NCBI GenBank assembly: GCA_021234155.1
Contig: JAJEKV010000054.1
Coordinates: 4,015,962 to 4,079,961, forward strand
Source: Isoetes taiwanensis
Taxonomy: Eukaryota > Streptophyta > Lycopodiopsida > Isoetales > Isoetaceae
Direction of reading: 5' to 3'
DNA: 64,000 nucleotides
A program made the translations under genes and the position numbers. Shown here piece after piece: positions 47,137-58,930 of the stretch; the first letter of the stretch is position 1, and every line of letters starts with the position of its first letter. The notes under the pieces were generated by a model. It made no database searches. It was not told where the DNA came from and saw only the letters and a list, made by a program, of their open reading frames with translations.

Positions 47137-49639
47137 AATCATCAGAAACGAGCAACAGAGATGGGGGACTGAAAACCCAGTGGAGGATTTGTCCACAGAG
47201 CAAAACCACCCGCCACCTTACAGCACACAACATGTAAATGAGTTACATATAAGTGTTAATCTGAAGATAGTGTACCCAAATACGATTCTTCACTTCATCC
47301 TTTACGGAGGAAGATATAGGGTATGGTCGCCATGTTCCGCGCACTTAAGGGGCAAATTGTCCTTAAACATCCGGATTTCACCCAAATTTCGATCTGTTAA
47401 TTTATTGAGATACCTAATGTTGTCCTCAACAACTTCCCCGAAGACAATTTTCCGAAATTCAATCTCCATTGAAAGTTATAGTGGCATCAAGAAGGGGGGG
47501 TCAAACGTCCACCCTCGCATGTCCCCAAACCACACTTCGCGGTACCCGAGGCCCTTTTTTTAGCGTCATATTATATAGCGCTGGAGGTGCCACCTACCGC
47601 CAGAGATGTTGCCACCTATCGCAAGAATTGCGATCTCAGATGCCACGGCTCCCCACTTTAGGGGCCACATCCCATTAATATTGGCGGGCCTAGGTGCCGT
47701 ATACGAGGCCTAAGTCGCCAGCTACCAATACGTATGGTACCGGCTATCGAGGTACCGCCAACGGTAACCGTTGGCCTTTTGGCCCACTTCCGCCAGAATT
47801 CGAGGCTTAATTTCTCCACTCTAACACCAATTCTTGACCCAATTTGGTCTCAACATTCTCTCGCCATGTCCTGGATGCCAATTAATTCCGGCCAGAAGGC
47901 CAGATTTTTCAAATACTGACCCATCATTACGCTTAAGCCCTTAAAATGAGCGATCGAGCAGGCGGTAAGATACTCCATTCCTTTCAAGCATCCGGGTTTC
48001 AAGCGCTTGAGGTATGTTCGAAAGGCCTCGATATGTTTTTGTTTCAATCTTCCATTGATCTTGTGCTTTGTCGCTTGTTATAGGGTTTAGGCGCCATGGA
48101 TCATGCACGACGGAATCGCTTATCCCGGTCCGCGGGAGGTGGGACATAGTGAGGGGTGGCGAATATGATCCGCCCAAGAGAGCTCAGCCTCCCCGCCCGA
48201 AGCCATCCTCCCCTCGTTAGCTCCTCCTCGACCTCTACCACTCCTAACTCTTTCAAGATTAGGAACCGCTTGGTGACCCCAGAGATCACAACGGCCGCCG
48301 GTTCTTCCGTACGAGGTATCGCCTCCAAATAGTCTCTCGTTGAGCGGGCTCGCTCCGAGATCGACCATCCACCGCCAGTCGTAATCACCGGCGCACCATG
48401 TGCTCTTCCAAAGCCCCGCTGGTTAATTTTGCCGCTGCCCCTTTGTACGTAAAGGCCTCCCCGACGATCCTCCCTCCTCTTCCTTCATGTTAGAAACGGC
48501 CCTTCGGGCATATTTTGTGCAACCGAGGGCTCAATTTTGTCCAACATTATTTTTGTGTAATGGAATGATCCCGCTTTTTGTCGCCACCGCTGCGGTTCAT
48601 TGATGTTCATTGCTTATGTTCATTTCATCATATTTATTTATGATAGTGTTCGTGTTTGGTCCATGCAAAGCAGTTGTAATGTGCAACAATCACTATTTTA
48701 ATCAGTTCACTATCTTATTCATAAATCTTGTACAACAAGTTCACTATTTTCCTTCATATATTATGTACAATAAGTTGTCGACATGCTTAATTGTCTTGGG
48801 TTTCATCCGAAGTCTTCTGATACCGTGCACATTGTCCGTTAATAGCAAGCACAAATAAAAGGTGAACTGAATATTAAGATTACAAGGTGACCAAACATAC
48901 CGCTATCACGGGTGTAGCTATGAATGAGGTTCCCTCCCCAAACCTTGAGTTGGTCGGGTCACCGAGCCATGTCACCCTCCATATCCTTGCAAACCCAACA
49001 TCCATCTCCTTTGCACCTGGCTTACAATTCCGTGGTCTACTCCAATTTCCACCATTTCCCCGATAATCCTTGCCTTGTCTATTGCAAAGAACTTGGTCAT
49101 GCTCGGGTCCCGAATTATGGCAAAGATAGTTCACCCATCCCCGGTGTCCATTCTCATTGAGTTGTCGCGGACCAATGTCAAAGATGTTGTCGTGGAGCGT
49201 GCAAGTCCCACCTCTTCAATGGGGAATTGAGTGTGCTGATTGGGTTTGCTACAGCCTAACTAGAGGTATGCAACCCTCGATACTTACGTGATGCTCATGA
49301 CCAAAGATCACCCGAAAGCAGATATGTGTGTCATCTAAACCGCACATGACTTGCTCTTTCATCAAAGATCCTCCAATGGTTGGGAGTTCAGTTCTACACA
49401 GGGACTACTGTGCACAAAGCAGTTCAAGAGCCCGGTCAATTCCCTCGGGACGCCTGATTTACAGAATGGGTGCCCCAAGTGGACTTAACCCTTTGTCTCA
49501 TCCTAAGCCTGCTCCTCACCCTGTAATCTTCTTTGTCTTAACCTTCTCGCCAACACCCTTTGAAAACCAAATATGGATGCCACTCTAGACATCCCCTTGG
49601 GTACATAAACTCCCTAAGCCTAGCAAAGACTTGCGGCCT
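47137..49639. other. Poorly resolved region between L1 3' end and transposase
   Basis: Counterpart of 13455-15824. The - strand reads FRKIVFGEVVEDNIRYLNKL near 47370-47460, which may be a remnant of a coding region, but I cannot place it. No other supported ORF. Confidence 0.35.
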
Positions 49640-51400
49640 TCCCCTTGCATCAGCCAACTTCCTCTTCTCTCTCCCTCCCTGTTAGCCCAGGCGGCCCTCT
49701 TGGCGCCTCCTCCCTTTCAAATTCTTCCTCCTTGCAGCCTCAACCTTCCTTGCCGCCACCGCTCCATTTCAATTTCTGGCCTCTTGCCTCTTCTAGCCTG
49801 TTCCCGCTTCTCAATGCCTCACAAAAACCATCACTTGATATGTGAACTCTCCCTCCCGCATCCGGGGCAAAGCCTCTTCCTTGCCCTTATGGTCTCGTGG
49901 ATGGCATGCCACATGTTTGAGACCCTCCAACATCATTGGCATGCACCCGACACTATAGCAAAGACCTTCAATGGGCAATTCATGGGTATGTTCCACATGG
50001 TCGCCTTTGTGGCACTTGATCACCAATTGGATTGTGTGGCATTTGGTCATTCTCGCACTTCAATTGGGAGTTGTCCCGGTAAGGCCTCCCATAGCCGGGT
50101 GCACTTCGCCATGTCAAAGGCCTCCACTTGTGCCATATCCGATGATAATCTTCTCCAGCCTTGCTCCCCCGCCTCGCTGTAATGTCTTCAACATGCACCC
50201 TCCCAAACCCGGTACATTCTTGACCTAGCTTAACCTTCTCCTCGTCAAAGGGCCGATACCAAAGGGCCCTAAAACCTGCCTTGATGTTTTGGGGTGTGAG
50301 GCCGCATGCAATTGACTGGGAAATCAATTTCGCTATCTCCTCCTTCTTTGTTCTCGCCCCTCCCTTTGCTAACCATGTAGGCAGCTCTATGCCTCTTGAA
50401 TGTCAGCCTTAAAAGGGCAAAGCATGCCACATCTAGAGGTGAAGTCTATGAGATGTGTGTGGAGGCAATAAGGCAAAGTGGATGCCCTTCTCTTTGCCTC
50501 CAATATGACTTCCAGCTCTACATGACCGCCATGACCATCCAATATGATCGTGTGAGGCTGGTCCGGGGATACACCACCGAACTCTTGTCGCAAAATGTGA
50601 CAGCCATGACTTAAAATAGCTGATGTCATCCAAGCCGAAGATTGGACAGCCTGAATGGCACCTTCTTCACATCTTGCAATGTGATCCCCGCTCATGCGAT
50701 TACCTTTAAAAATATACATGTTGGGGATCCTGCACCTCAAAGATTAACACAAACCAAAATAGTAACCCATTCCCTATTGTTCATAACTACCTCACTCACC
50801 CTATTCCCCCTTTCTAGCTATGATTTTCAACCCCTTCACTTTCCCCTCGCCAATTCCAAATCCTCACAAGATTCCATATCCTTGAGGCGGGAAGGCAAAT
50901 TCAAAGATAAATCGCTTAAGCCCTCTAAGATAGAAGTTGTCGAGGTTCTCCTGTCATGGCACGGCCCCGCCACATCTAGGGTTTCTGACTCCTTAGAGCC
51001 ACTTCGGGTGTCTTTGTTTAAAGAGCTTCCACCACTTACTTGCTGGTACTCCGTGATTCACCACATGACCCCCTCGCTTAGCCATCTCTCACCGCTTTTC
51101 CTTGACAGCAGATAGTGTGACCCCCATCCCTTGCTCGCCTCGCTAAGGGCCCAATTGACGAGCTCCTCCTCTTGGAGAGTTGTCAATATCTCAGGGATGA
51201 TTTGTTTGCTTGTGGCTTGTTCGACCGTGATAACCAATCCCCGATAGTGGACTCGCATACCGCACCTCCTAGAAGCCTCTCTAATTGAAATGCCAAATTC
51301 GCTACCTCTTCGAGGATGTCGAAAGCATTTGCTCTTCCGTCCCATTGACCTCTCCTACTCGGCCTCCTTGGCATTGGACTGGTAAAGATCGACATGTGGT
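49640..51400 (-). mobile_element. pogo-like DDE transposase, fragmented (copy B)
   Basis: In - strand order: a helix-turn-helix-type N-terminus around 51180-51395 (LTTLQEEELVNWALSEASKG); catalytic-domain pieces IPNMYIFKGNRMSG, AWMT and SWLSHFATRV; then IILDGHGGHVELEVI near 50540-50560 with the second catalytic D; then FALLPPHTSHRL near 50440-50470; then FKADIQEA; then CGLTPQNIKAGFRA near 50290. The order matches the CENP-B/pogo/Tigger/jerky family. The third catalytic acidic residue could not be placed because of frame breaks. Terminal inverted repeats were not found. Confidence 0.8.
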
Positions 51401-51959
51401 GCCCTCCTCCTTGTCCCGGGCGCCAGACCCTCTTGGATGATGCCGGGTCTCCTAATACCCCCTTTCAAAGATCGGATTCTCTTCGCGCCCTCGCCGAAAA
51501 CCATGGCTACCTTCGTGCTCTTCACGCCTCCTCTCGATAACATTTGAACTATAAAAGGAGGGCAAGATTTTATGGCCATGGAAGCCATAGCGGTGCCCGA
51601 GAATTGAATTTCAAGAATGCAATCGAAAGTGCAAGCTTTGGGCCAAATCGCTTCAAACCCGCATTGAATTCGCTTCAAATCGCATGATGCTCGGGTTTTT
51701 TCTTCAACACGGACGTGGTCATCTAGTGCACGAGCATGGTCACACAGGGCACGGTGCCAGCGACATTCAGTCACGACAGAGGCCATTGCAGGCACGGTTG
51801 ATGGAACCTGGTGTCTCTCGCTGATCTAACCCCGATAACGCGACACCGCCACAAACCAACGACATCGAGACGGGGATACCCATGGCAAAGATGGCGATAA
51901 CCAGCCGTAGGGGACGGGGTTTACCGTCGCCCCGAGGTGGGGGTCACTTCAAAGCAGCT

Positions 51960-54575
51960 AATTATACCCTATATGCTTTGACGATGCGTTGCTTAGCTTC
52001 AACAAGCACTTGAGCATCAGGGGCTCTATGGCCCTTGAAAATAAAGAGGTCTCTTCTTTTCCACATTGACCAAATGATCCATGCTGAAGCTAAGTGAAAT
52101 GCCCTCTTTGCCATATTGTCCCAAGAACTTGGGTACACTGCCAATAAGACTTGTTGACTATTCAAACTGCAATAAAAAAGACTCTGAAGCCACAACCAAG
52201 CCGGTCTAGCATGTTGGCATAAGAAGAAACAATGCTCGATTGTCTCATCCCTCCAAGATAAAGGGCATGTGCTAGGCACCGAGGATCTAAATTTGTGGAC
52301 CAAAACATTGACGCCAAGACACATCTATGGATGATTTGCCACCACAAAACCGACAACTTTGGATGAAGTAACTTGTCCCAAACCCAGCCCACACTACTTT
52401 CTCGTTGATTCACCGTACCACCAAAGGCCATTTTTGTGAGGGGGCAACACCTCCGCCGCAAAGAAGGATTTTATACATAGAATTCACCAAATGCTCAGCC
52501 TTAACATTCTCATGAACCACCCAGAGATGGGAAGCGACTACTTGTGGTATAGGAGGAAGAATGGCAATGACTGTCTGCCAAATTGTGCGATCCCATCTTA
52601 AAAGAAGGAACTTTGTCCGAATTCTTTTCATGTCAAGAATCGTGGTTTCACTGCATTCATGTAGAAATTGTAAGCACACCTGCTAGTTTCCAAAGACCGC
52701 TGTGTCGTGGGATGAACCGATGCTACCAAAGGCGGATCTCGCTTTGGTTACCGCCCAAAGGGATCCACCAACAACTAGCTCCAGTAAAACTTCTTGCCAT
52801 AGGGTGGAGATGGAAAAGTGTACGCACAATATTCCAAGCATCAAGCAACCCTCCGAGGAAAGGAGACGATTAGGATACTGTGACAACGGATAGAAAAGAG
52901 CCCAGTGGAAGCAAAGGGCCTTGATAGAAGGAGAGCCAAAGGAGACACAAAGCTGCAATGATTGGGATGTAAGTCGTGGAGCCAGAGACCACATCAACAT
53001 TATTCAAGATCCTCCGTGATGAACTTGAAATTAATACTTTGCTCAGAGGGAGAAAGTCGATCATCCCAAGTCCCCACAAATGCTTTGGTAAGATGCACTT
53101 CTCCCAACCGACCTTGACATCAGCCCCTTCTTCTCGCCCACCACAAATGAAATTCAATAATTGATGATGAGCTGCATCTTTGCCCTGCACGTGGTGCAGT
53201 ATAATTGAAGCCATATAGACATGTGTGCCACTCAACACCGATTTGGCTACGATGGACCGACCGCCATGGACAATTTAGTCAGTGGACCACTGAACAAGTG
53301 CTTTTCCAAGCCCTTAACAACAAGATCCCACGATCTCCAGCTAAAAATATGAATCCCCATAGGAATACCAAGAAGCTTGGTCACTTTGCCATGAGGAAGG
53401 ACCTTCCATGGAAATTCAGTAACACCCGGTGGAATTGGAGTATCCTGTATCCACAATGCAGTACACTTCTGCCATCCAACAAAGATACCAGATGCTAAGG
53501 AAAAGGAATCCAATAGTGAGATGGCATTCTGCAGATTTTGCTCATCAGCCTTTAGGAAAAGAAAAGTATCATCCGCTGCATCGATTACAAATCTCTTTAT
53601 GACCCATTATGCATGGGGAGTCCATGCAAGATGCCATCTTGTGCAGCAAGTGAGAAAATTTGAGAGAGGACCCCTGCTACAATTGTGAAGAGCAATGGTG
53701 CCAATGGACAACCTTGACGAATGCCACGACCAACCGGAAAGAATGCTGAAGGCTCTCCTTGAAAAAGAACAGCAGAATGAGCAGAATAGTGGAGTCTCAT
53801 TACATCAGCAGTGAAGTGTGCACCAAAGCCAAGATGCAAGAGACACTTTTCCAAGAAAGTCCAATCAACACTGTCATAGGCTTTTGCAAAATCCAACTTC
53901 AAGTAAACAATCTCATGAGCCTGCAATCTTGCCCAATAAATACTCTCATAGGCTGCCGCTACATTATTTAAAATACACCGTCGCGGAAGGAAACCTGATT
54001 GTGCAGAGGATATAGAATCAGCAAGAATGTCACAAAGCTTTTGAGCATAAGCTTTAGCAAAGATCTTGTAAACAGAGGACAACAAGGTAATGGGACGCCA
54101 ATCAGAAATTGAAGAAGGCTCCTTACACTTGGGGATGAGGGAGATGCAGCCCGACTTAAGGAGCTTATCCAGTCGTCTTTGTCTCTTGAAATCCAAAAAA
54201 GCATTATAGACATCCTCACCAAGCCAGTGCCAATACTTCTGAAAAAACTCGATAGGAATACCATCAATTCCAGGGCATTTGCCTTGCTTCAAAAGAGATG
54301 TAGCATCCGCCAAATCATTGAGAGTGATCTCAACTTCCAGACTAGCCTTTTGCTCTTCAGAGACAATAGGGTGAACCTTTGCAAGCAATGCCTCTTGAAA
54401 ATCCTGCTGAAAGGGAAGACGACGGGCCGCAAAGAAGCCAGAGAAATGATGATGCACAAAATTCTTGAGCTCGTCTGGGTCAGAAATAAGAGAACCATCA
54501 GGAACTGCGAGTGACACCAAAGCGGATGCTTGTCTCTTGGCCCTTGCAGTGGCGTAGTTAAGATTGACCTAGAAA
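51960..54575 (-). mobile_element. L1-type LINE ORF2 3' half (copy B)
   Basis: The - strand holds a 307-codon frame (53597-54520) of L1 reverse transcriptase: GIDGIPIEFFQKYWHWLGED, SDWRPITLLSSVYKIFAK, LDFAKAYDSVDW (first catalytic Asp) and RGIRQGCPLAPLLF. Just past a frame break, AADDTFLFLKADEQN (about 53545-53590) is the catalytic xADD box, with A where F or Y is usual. Next come LGIPMGIHIF, GWEKCILPKHLWGLGMIDF (about 53090-53150) and the zinc-binding end with WWQIIHRCVLA and IEHCFFLCQHARPAW (52180-52340). The endonuclease half is missing; the 5' truncation is at about 54575. Confidence 0.93.
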
Positions 54576-54844
54576 AGCTTTGGAGTTATTTACATGTCGC
54601 TTTCCAACATTTCATTTATGGTTGTGCATGTGAAGTGCACGACATTTTGTCCAAATTCCTTAGTGAATATTCCATTAGAGACTCAGAACATGTCAGAGTG
54701 TCTTCGGACAATGAGGGTGGTGACACCCCCAATGTTCCTAAGTAATATTTTGTTATTATTATCTCTATTTAATATGATCGTTACTCAAGGCTTCAAAATT
54801 TTGTTTGATTTCAAGTGTTTAACGCTCTAGGAGCATTTCACACC

Positions 54845-55358
54845 TCAAGGAAGCTATTATACTTCTAGATCAGATAATCAATGAAACCTGATAAGCTTAC
54901 CTTTGCTGAGATATTGGATGCATGTGCAGATCAGATAGCCTTAGTAAGAGATAAGAATGTGCATAGTCTCATAATAGCATATAGATATCAACTAGATATT
55001 GTGGTAGCAACTGCCGTTGTTACTATGTAAGGCAAGTGTGGATGCCTGAAGGAAGCTGTTCTTGTTTCCGAACATGTCTTTGGCTTTGATGTGATAACAC
55101 AGAATGCAGTGATAACGATATGGCAAAGAAGCTTTTCACTTATTTCATGAAATGGGCCTTAAAGGTGTGAGACCTAATGATGTCACCTTTCTTAGCACAC
55201 TTTCAGCTTGTAGTCACGCAGGCCTAATTGATGAAGGCTATCATTTATTTGTTTCATGGTTCTGGATCATGTGATTTTATCAAAGACTATTGATTGACCT
55301 ACTTGGACGGGAAAATTGGATTGACATTGTAGAGGATTTGATCAACAAAATGCCATGG
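54845..55358 (+). pseudogene. PPR protein C-terminal fragment (copy B)
   Basis: The + strand reads KLTFAEILDACADQIALVRD, VHSLIIAYRYQLDIVVATAV, then TM*GKCGCLKEAVLVSEHVF, and after a frame shift GLKGVRPNDVTFLSTLSACS, AGLIDEGYHLF and DIVEDLINKMPW. This is a string of PPR repeats of a plant organellar RNA-binding protein, ending just before the E/DYW part. The TAA at 55028-55030 replaces a tyrosine codon and is shared with copy A. It lies immediately downstream of the truncated L1 block. Confidence 0.85.
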
Positions 55359-56154
55359 CTGTTAGATTATCAAAGTCAGTAGGATTCTGTTTCTGTTACA
55401 TGCAGTCAGTCTTTTCTGTTACATGCAGTCAGTTCCTTGTCATATTTAGGATGCAGGACCAACAAATCTGTATCAGAGCAATTACTTAAGGTTCTCTTCT
55501 ATGTTATATAAACAGGAAGCAGATCTCTGGATCCTCACCGCCTTCAGCTTTGTGCCTACAATCCTTGTGTCCTTGTATGCTCCATTGAGCTTTGATTCAA
55601 TATATTACAGTGTCTCTTTCTTTCCAGTTTATACTGTTCAATAGGTTATGGGACCCACACTTGTTTTAGCATCGCTTAAGTTGCCAAATCTTTAGCAATT
55701 CTTGACGGCTATTCTTGCTCCCTTTTTTTCCTTTTCTTCTAAAAACAAAAAGCAAAAAATCTTTTTTGAAATGGATATTGCTGTTGTTTCACAAACTACC
55801 AGAATTGGAGACTTCATTTGCTACATTATAGCTATGCAAATCAATCAAATGGATGAGCTTCTAGATCATCCTATATATGCTTTCTTCGGCTTGCATAGGG
55901 CACCGTCACAACAGCATGGTAAACATAATTTTCATTACATTTTATTCATAACAGCATTCTGAGAGGATTCTTGCAATTGCAAAGGTCTTCAAGTATCTGG
56001 TTAGTTACCTTGGAAAATTTTTGCTCTTGAATGAAAATGTGAGGCACTTATTCGTTTTGTTAACTTTGGTTAGTTTTAGAATTCCGATTGACTTGCTGCA
56101 TTGGTATTGCTACAGATTAGTTTGTTCCATCTTGAAAGGGCAAGTAGGTATGCT

Positions 56155-56632
56155 GAATACCAACAATTATTTGTGTTAGAGCTCTATAGCAAGTGTGGGG
56201 CATTAGAAGATGCAGACATACTTCTTATAAATTGACAGAAACAAACGAATTTTCATGGAATATTATCATTGTAGTGCATGTCCCTGCAAACACACGAATA
56301 TGCTCGGCCCGGGTATGGATCTTTAGCATGAAGGTTTCTTATGGGACAACTAAGGGAGCTGGTAATGCGAGCGTGTTAGCATCCCCATTGTGTGCATTAG
56401 TTGGGGATGCAAGGATTTCTCTTGTGCCGGGATCCAGCTGTGGGCTTGCAGCATTTATGGAGCAAGGTTATAGTTATGCCCATAATGCGGTGTGGGCTAA
56501 TAATGGCATTAGGGCTGTATTGCACTTCGTAATGCTCTGTTTGATATGTATACAAAATGTGATAGCTTTGAGGCAGCACGGAAAGTCTATGATGCGATAC
56601 AAAATAGAGATTCAGTGAGTTGCCCAATCGAA
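56155..56632 (+). pseudogene. Chimeric PPR / DCAF1-like fragments (copy B)
   Basis: First a PPR repeat (ELYSKCGALEDA, then ETNEFSWNIII, 56175-56270). Then, in one open frame at about 56355-56525, LCALVGDARISLVPGSS and GYSYAHNAVWANNGI, which match the armadillo-like part of plant DCAF1, the CUL4-DDB1 substrate receptor. At about 56530 the reading switches back to PPR: NALFDMYTKCDSFEAARKVY and DAIQNRDSVS, to about 56632. These PPR repeats belong upstream of those at 54845-55358 in a normal gene, so the order is permuted. DCAF1 assignment is from memory of the family. Confidence 0.65.
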
Positions 56633-56875
56633 GTGCCATACTTTAAAGTCCATTAATTACATAATATATTCAGCATGGCGTACCTGTGATAACTGCACGA
56701 TTCAGTAACATCTCTCAGTAAGTTACTTCATCTTTTGTTTGTTGCCCTACAAAATCGGTAACAAGCTCTTCTGTTTCTCATTTTAGGATGGAAGAACGCA
56801 TCTATAAATTATAGATTTGTGCGTTATCATGGTTCCTTAGGGAGAATAATTGGGCCGAGCTCTCCCAATTGGTGC

Positions 56876-57024
56876 AAGGGTGATATTCCTTTTATCTTAG
56901 GTCAGATGTTATTTAAAAACAGTGTTGTGTCCCTCAGGACTTGATTGCATTCGTGCACTTGCTGGTCGTGCACTTCTTGGCCTAGTTAAAGATGAGCTGT
57001 TGCACAGATCCTGACTAAGCTGCA
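56876..57024 (+). pseudogene. DCAF1-like exon fragment (copy B)
   Basis: Reading DCIRALAGRALLGLVKDE near 56945-57000, then, after a small frame break, VAQILTKLQ ending at a splice donor gtaaacttg (57025). In DCAF1 proteins this segment (IRALAC.ALLGLARDD..AQILTKLQ type) directly follows the one found at 56355-56525. The two pieces therefore come from consecutive parts of one gene, with a PPR fragment between them. Confidence 0.65.
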
Positions 57025-57404
57025 GGTAAACTTGACATCTGTTCATTGGCTTATGTTTTTGTAGGGAAAACAGCTGGTCTGTGTATTGGTTAATGTAACA
57101 TGAAATCAATGTAGAGGCCTTGGGGCTCATTGTATGCATCCTTACATATAGTATATATATAGCTGTAAGGTTAGTCAGAATGGAATTGAGTTTATAAATT
57201 TGATATTCTCTAGATGCAGCTGCAAAACACGACACTAATGTGGAGGCCTTAGAAAAGCTTCCTTTCTGCATAGATGAACAACATTTAACAACTCGCAATG
57301 TTTTTGTTGAAGTTCAATGTTTTTACCGACTTTCTTGATTTACGGAGGTCATCTCTTTTCCTTCCTTCCTTCTATAGATCAGAACCATAACTTGGAGTAG
57401 ACCA

Positions 57405-57668
57405 TTGCATGATATGACAGTGGAGAATTCAGAAAAGAGGATATGCAGCTTGGAATTCATATTGCAGGCCCCTGTGCGACACTTGTTTGCAAATGTTCGA
57501 TTGGCTCATTTACCACCATGGGTTTCATCATTACCCATTTACATGGAAGCCCGAAAAGAATTCTATGCAATTAACCACGTCTACTTGGAGAACCTTGACG
57601 AGGTTTTTGGCCATGTATATTTAGTTGTTTGTGTAGACACATCATCCTTGGATGGTTATAAGTTTTAA
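57405..57668 (+). pseudogene. Unidentified 87-codon ORF (copy B)
   Basis: Starts ATG 57405 and reads RLAHLPPWVSSLPIYMEARK, EFYAINHVYLENLDEVFGH and VYLVVCVDTSSLDGYKF to TAA. Its codon pattern looks protein-like and its C-terminus agrees with copy A, so it may be an exon of a third captured gene or of the DCAF1 neighbour. No family recognised. Confidence 0.35.
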
Positions 57669-58032
57669 GGATGCTCAATTCTTTTGCATGCAGAGGCATT
57701 CCAATCTTGCAGTGCACATTATCTAGTTATTTTGTGTCTTTTGCATGCATGCCATCTCCCTCTCCATTTAGTCTAATTTTAATCAGGAGTGGTGGAAATG
57801 CTTTCCCATACATAAAGGATTTGGCCTCTGTCTTGCATGTTGCAATTATGATCTGCTTACTCGGCCCAATAAGTTTAGGATTGATTTGATGGTAGATTAT
57901 TTCTCTATGTTTAAAAACATGAAATTTTGTTGGGGATCTCCTGTCTTTATGCCTGTGATTTTTTTAGGACCATGTCTCTAAATTTAGTGAGATTTTAAAT
58001 GCTAAACACATGATTTATATTGGTATTTGCAA

Positions 58033-58195
58033 GTGCTTCCTGATTGTGCAAAGAGAGAAAATGGTGCTACTCATGTTTCTGAAACGTCCGCTGCCAATTC
58101 AACAGGTGTAACCATAGCGCTTCCTGATTGTCTAAAGACAGAATATCGTGGTACTCATGTTTCGAAATAGTCGCTGCTAATTCAACGATTAAGAT
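58033..58195. repeat. ~85 bp tandem duplication (copy B)
   Basis: Two units starting gcttcctgattgt; counterpart of 24311-24480. Confidence 0.75.
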
Positions 58196-58722
58196 GAAAC
58201 AAGGTGACGGTGCAAACGCACTAATGACCTGTGGTGCAATTGCAGATTCCTTTTTCAAAAACATGTAAATTCGACAGTTTTGACCATTTTTAAAAAAACA
58301 ACTACCAAAAAATAAAGTCGCATTCCAAATATGGCCAATTTTAAAAGCGGGCGACAGATTTTGTGTTAAGACACACTAAGAAGATGCACTTTCTTACGAC
58401 ACAAAAATACAAAGGAAAGGAAGAATGTCTATGCGCGCGTACAACAAAGTTATATTTCAATAATTCAGTACAATAATATAGGCACTTAAAAAAATGTTCT
58501 TTTTTAGCACACATTAAATATCAAGAGGAGGTAGGTGTTTGCTTCAACAAATGCAAATATAAATTCCTTGCTTTGCTTGTAAGTTTTAATTGGTGTACAA
58601 GCATTACCAAGTTGAATTTGCCGCATCTTTGCAAATAAAAGTATTTTCCAAATTCATAAACTATTAAACAAAGGAAGAATAAGAAACCAAAGCATAAAAG
58701 CTCATAGAGTAGACACAGACAT

Positions 58723-58930
58723 GCCTATACGTGCATAGAAACAATGAAGAAAACTAGATACCTGTCTATGCGTGCATGGCCAGGAGTTTCTAAAGAGTAC
58801 GTCCTGTCTATGAGCACATGGGCAAGCACCTACTTTTATAAAACGGCTAGAGGTTCAAAGTATATCATTTGCCTATGCGCGCATAGACAAGCAACAAATG
58901 TTGAAAGCTCTTGCCTATGCGCGCATAGAC
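58723..58930. repeat. Cluster 1 of a palindromic repeat, core CTATGCGCGCATAG
   Basis: Five sites in 206 bp: variants at 58725-58738, 58766-58779 and 58808-58821, and perfect cores at 58873-58886 and 58915-58928. Spacings between starts are 41, 42, 65 and 42 bp, so the sites sit in a degenerate ~42 bp minisatellite. The last two units also share acaagcaacaaa downstream. The core is a 14 bp perfect palindrome of strictly alternating purine and pyrimidine over TATGCGCGCATA. Confidence 0.9.

Larger units (their letters stand above)
33601..58686 (+). repeat. Copy B of the ~25 kb direct duplication (partner 1-24975)
   Basis: Colinear with copy A; see that entry. This copy preserves longer reading frames: a 459-codon frame in the LTR element and a 307-codon L1 reverse transcriptase. 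In copy A both are broken. Some sites are better in copy A (for example cctgcatg at 4751 against ccccgcatg here), so neither copy is simply the good one. The left limit is set by the window start of copy A, not by a seen break. Confidence 0.95.

Noticed and set aside
58723-58930. Regularly spaced palindromic units that could suggest a CRISPR-like array
   Set aside because: Units are degenerate, spacing is uneven, and the context is a plant nuclear genome with no cas genes. It is a minisatellite with a palindromic core.
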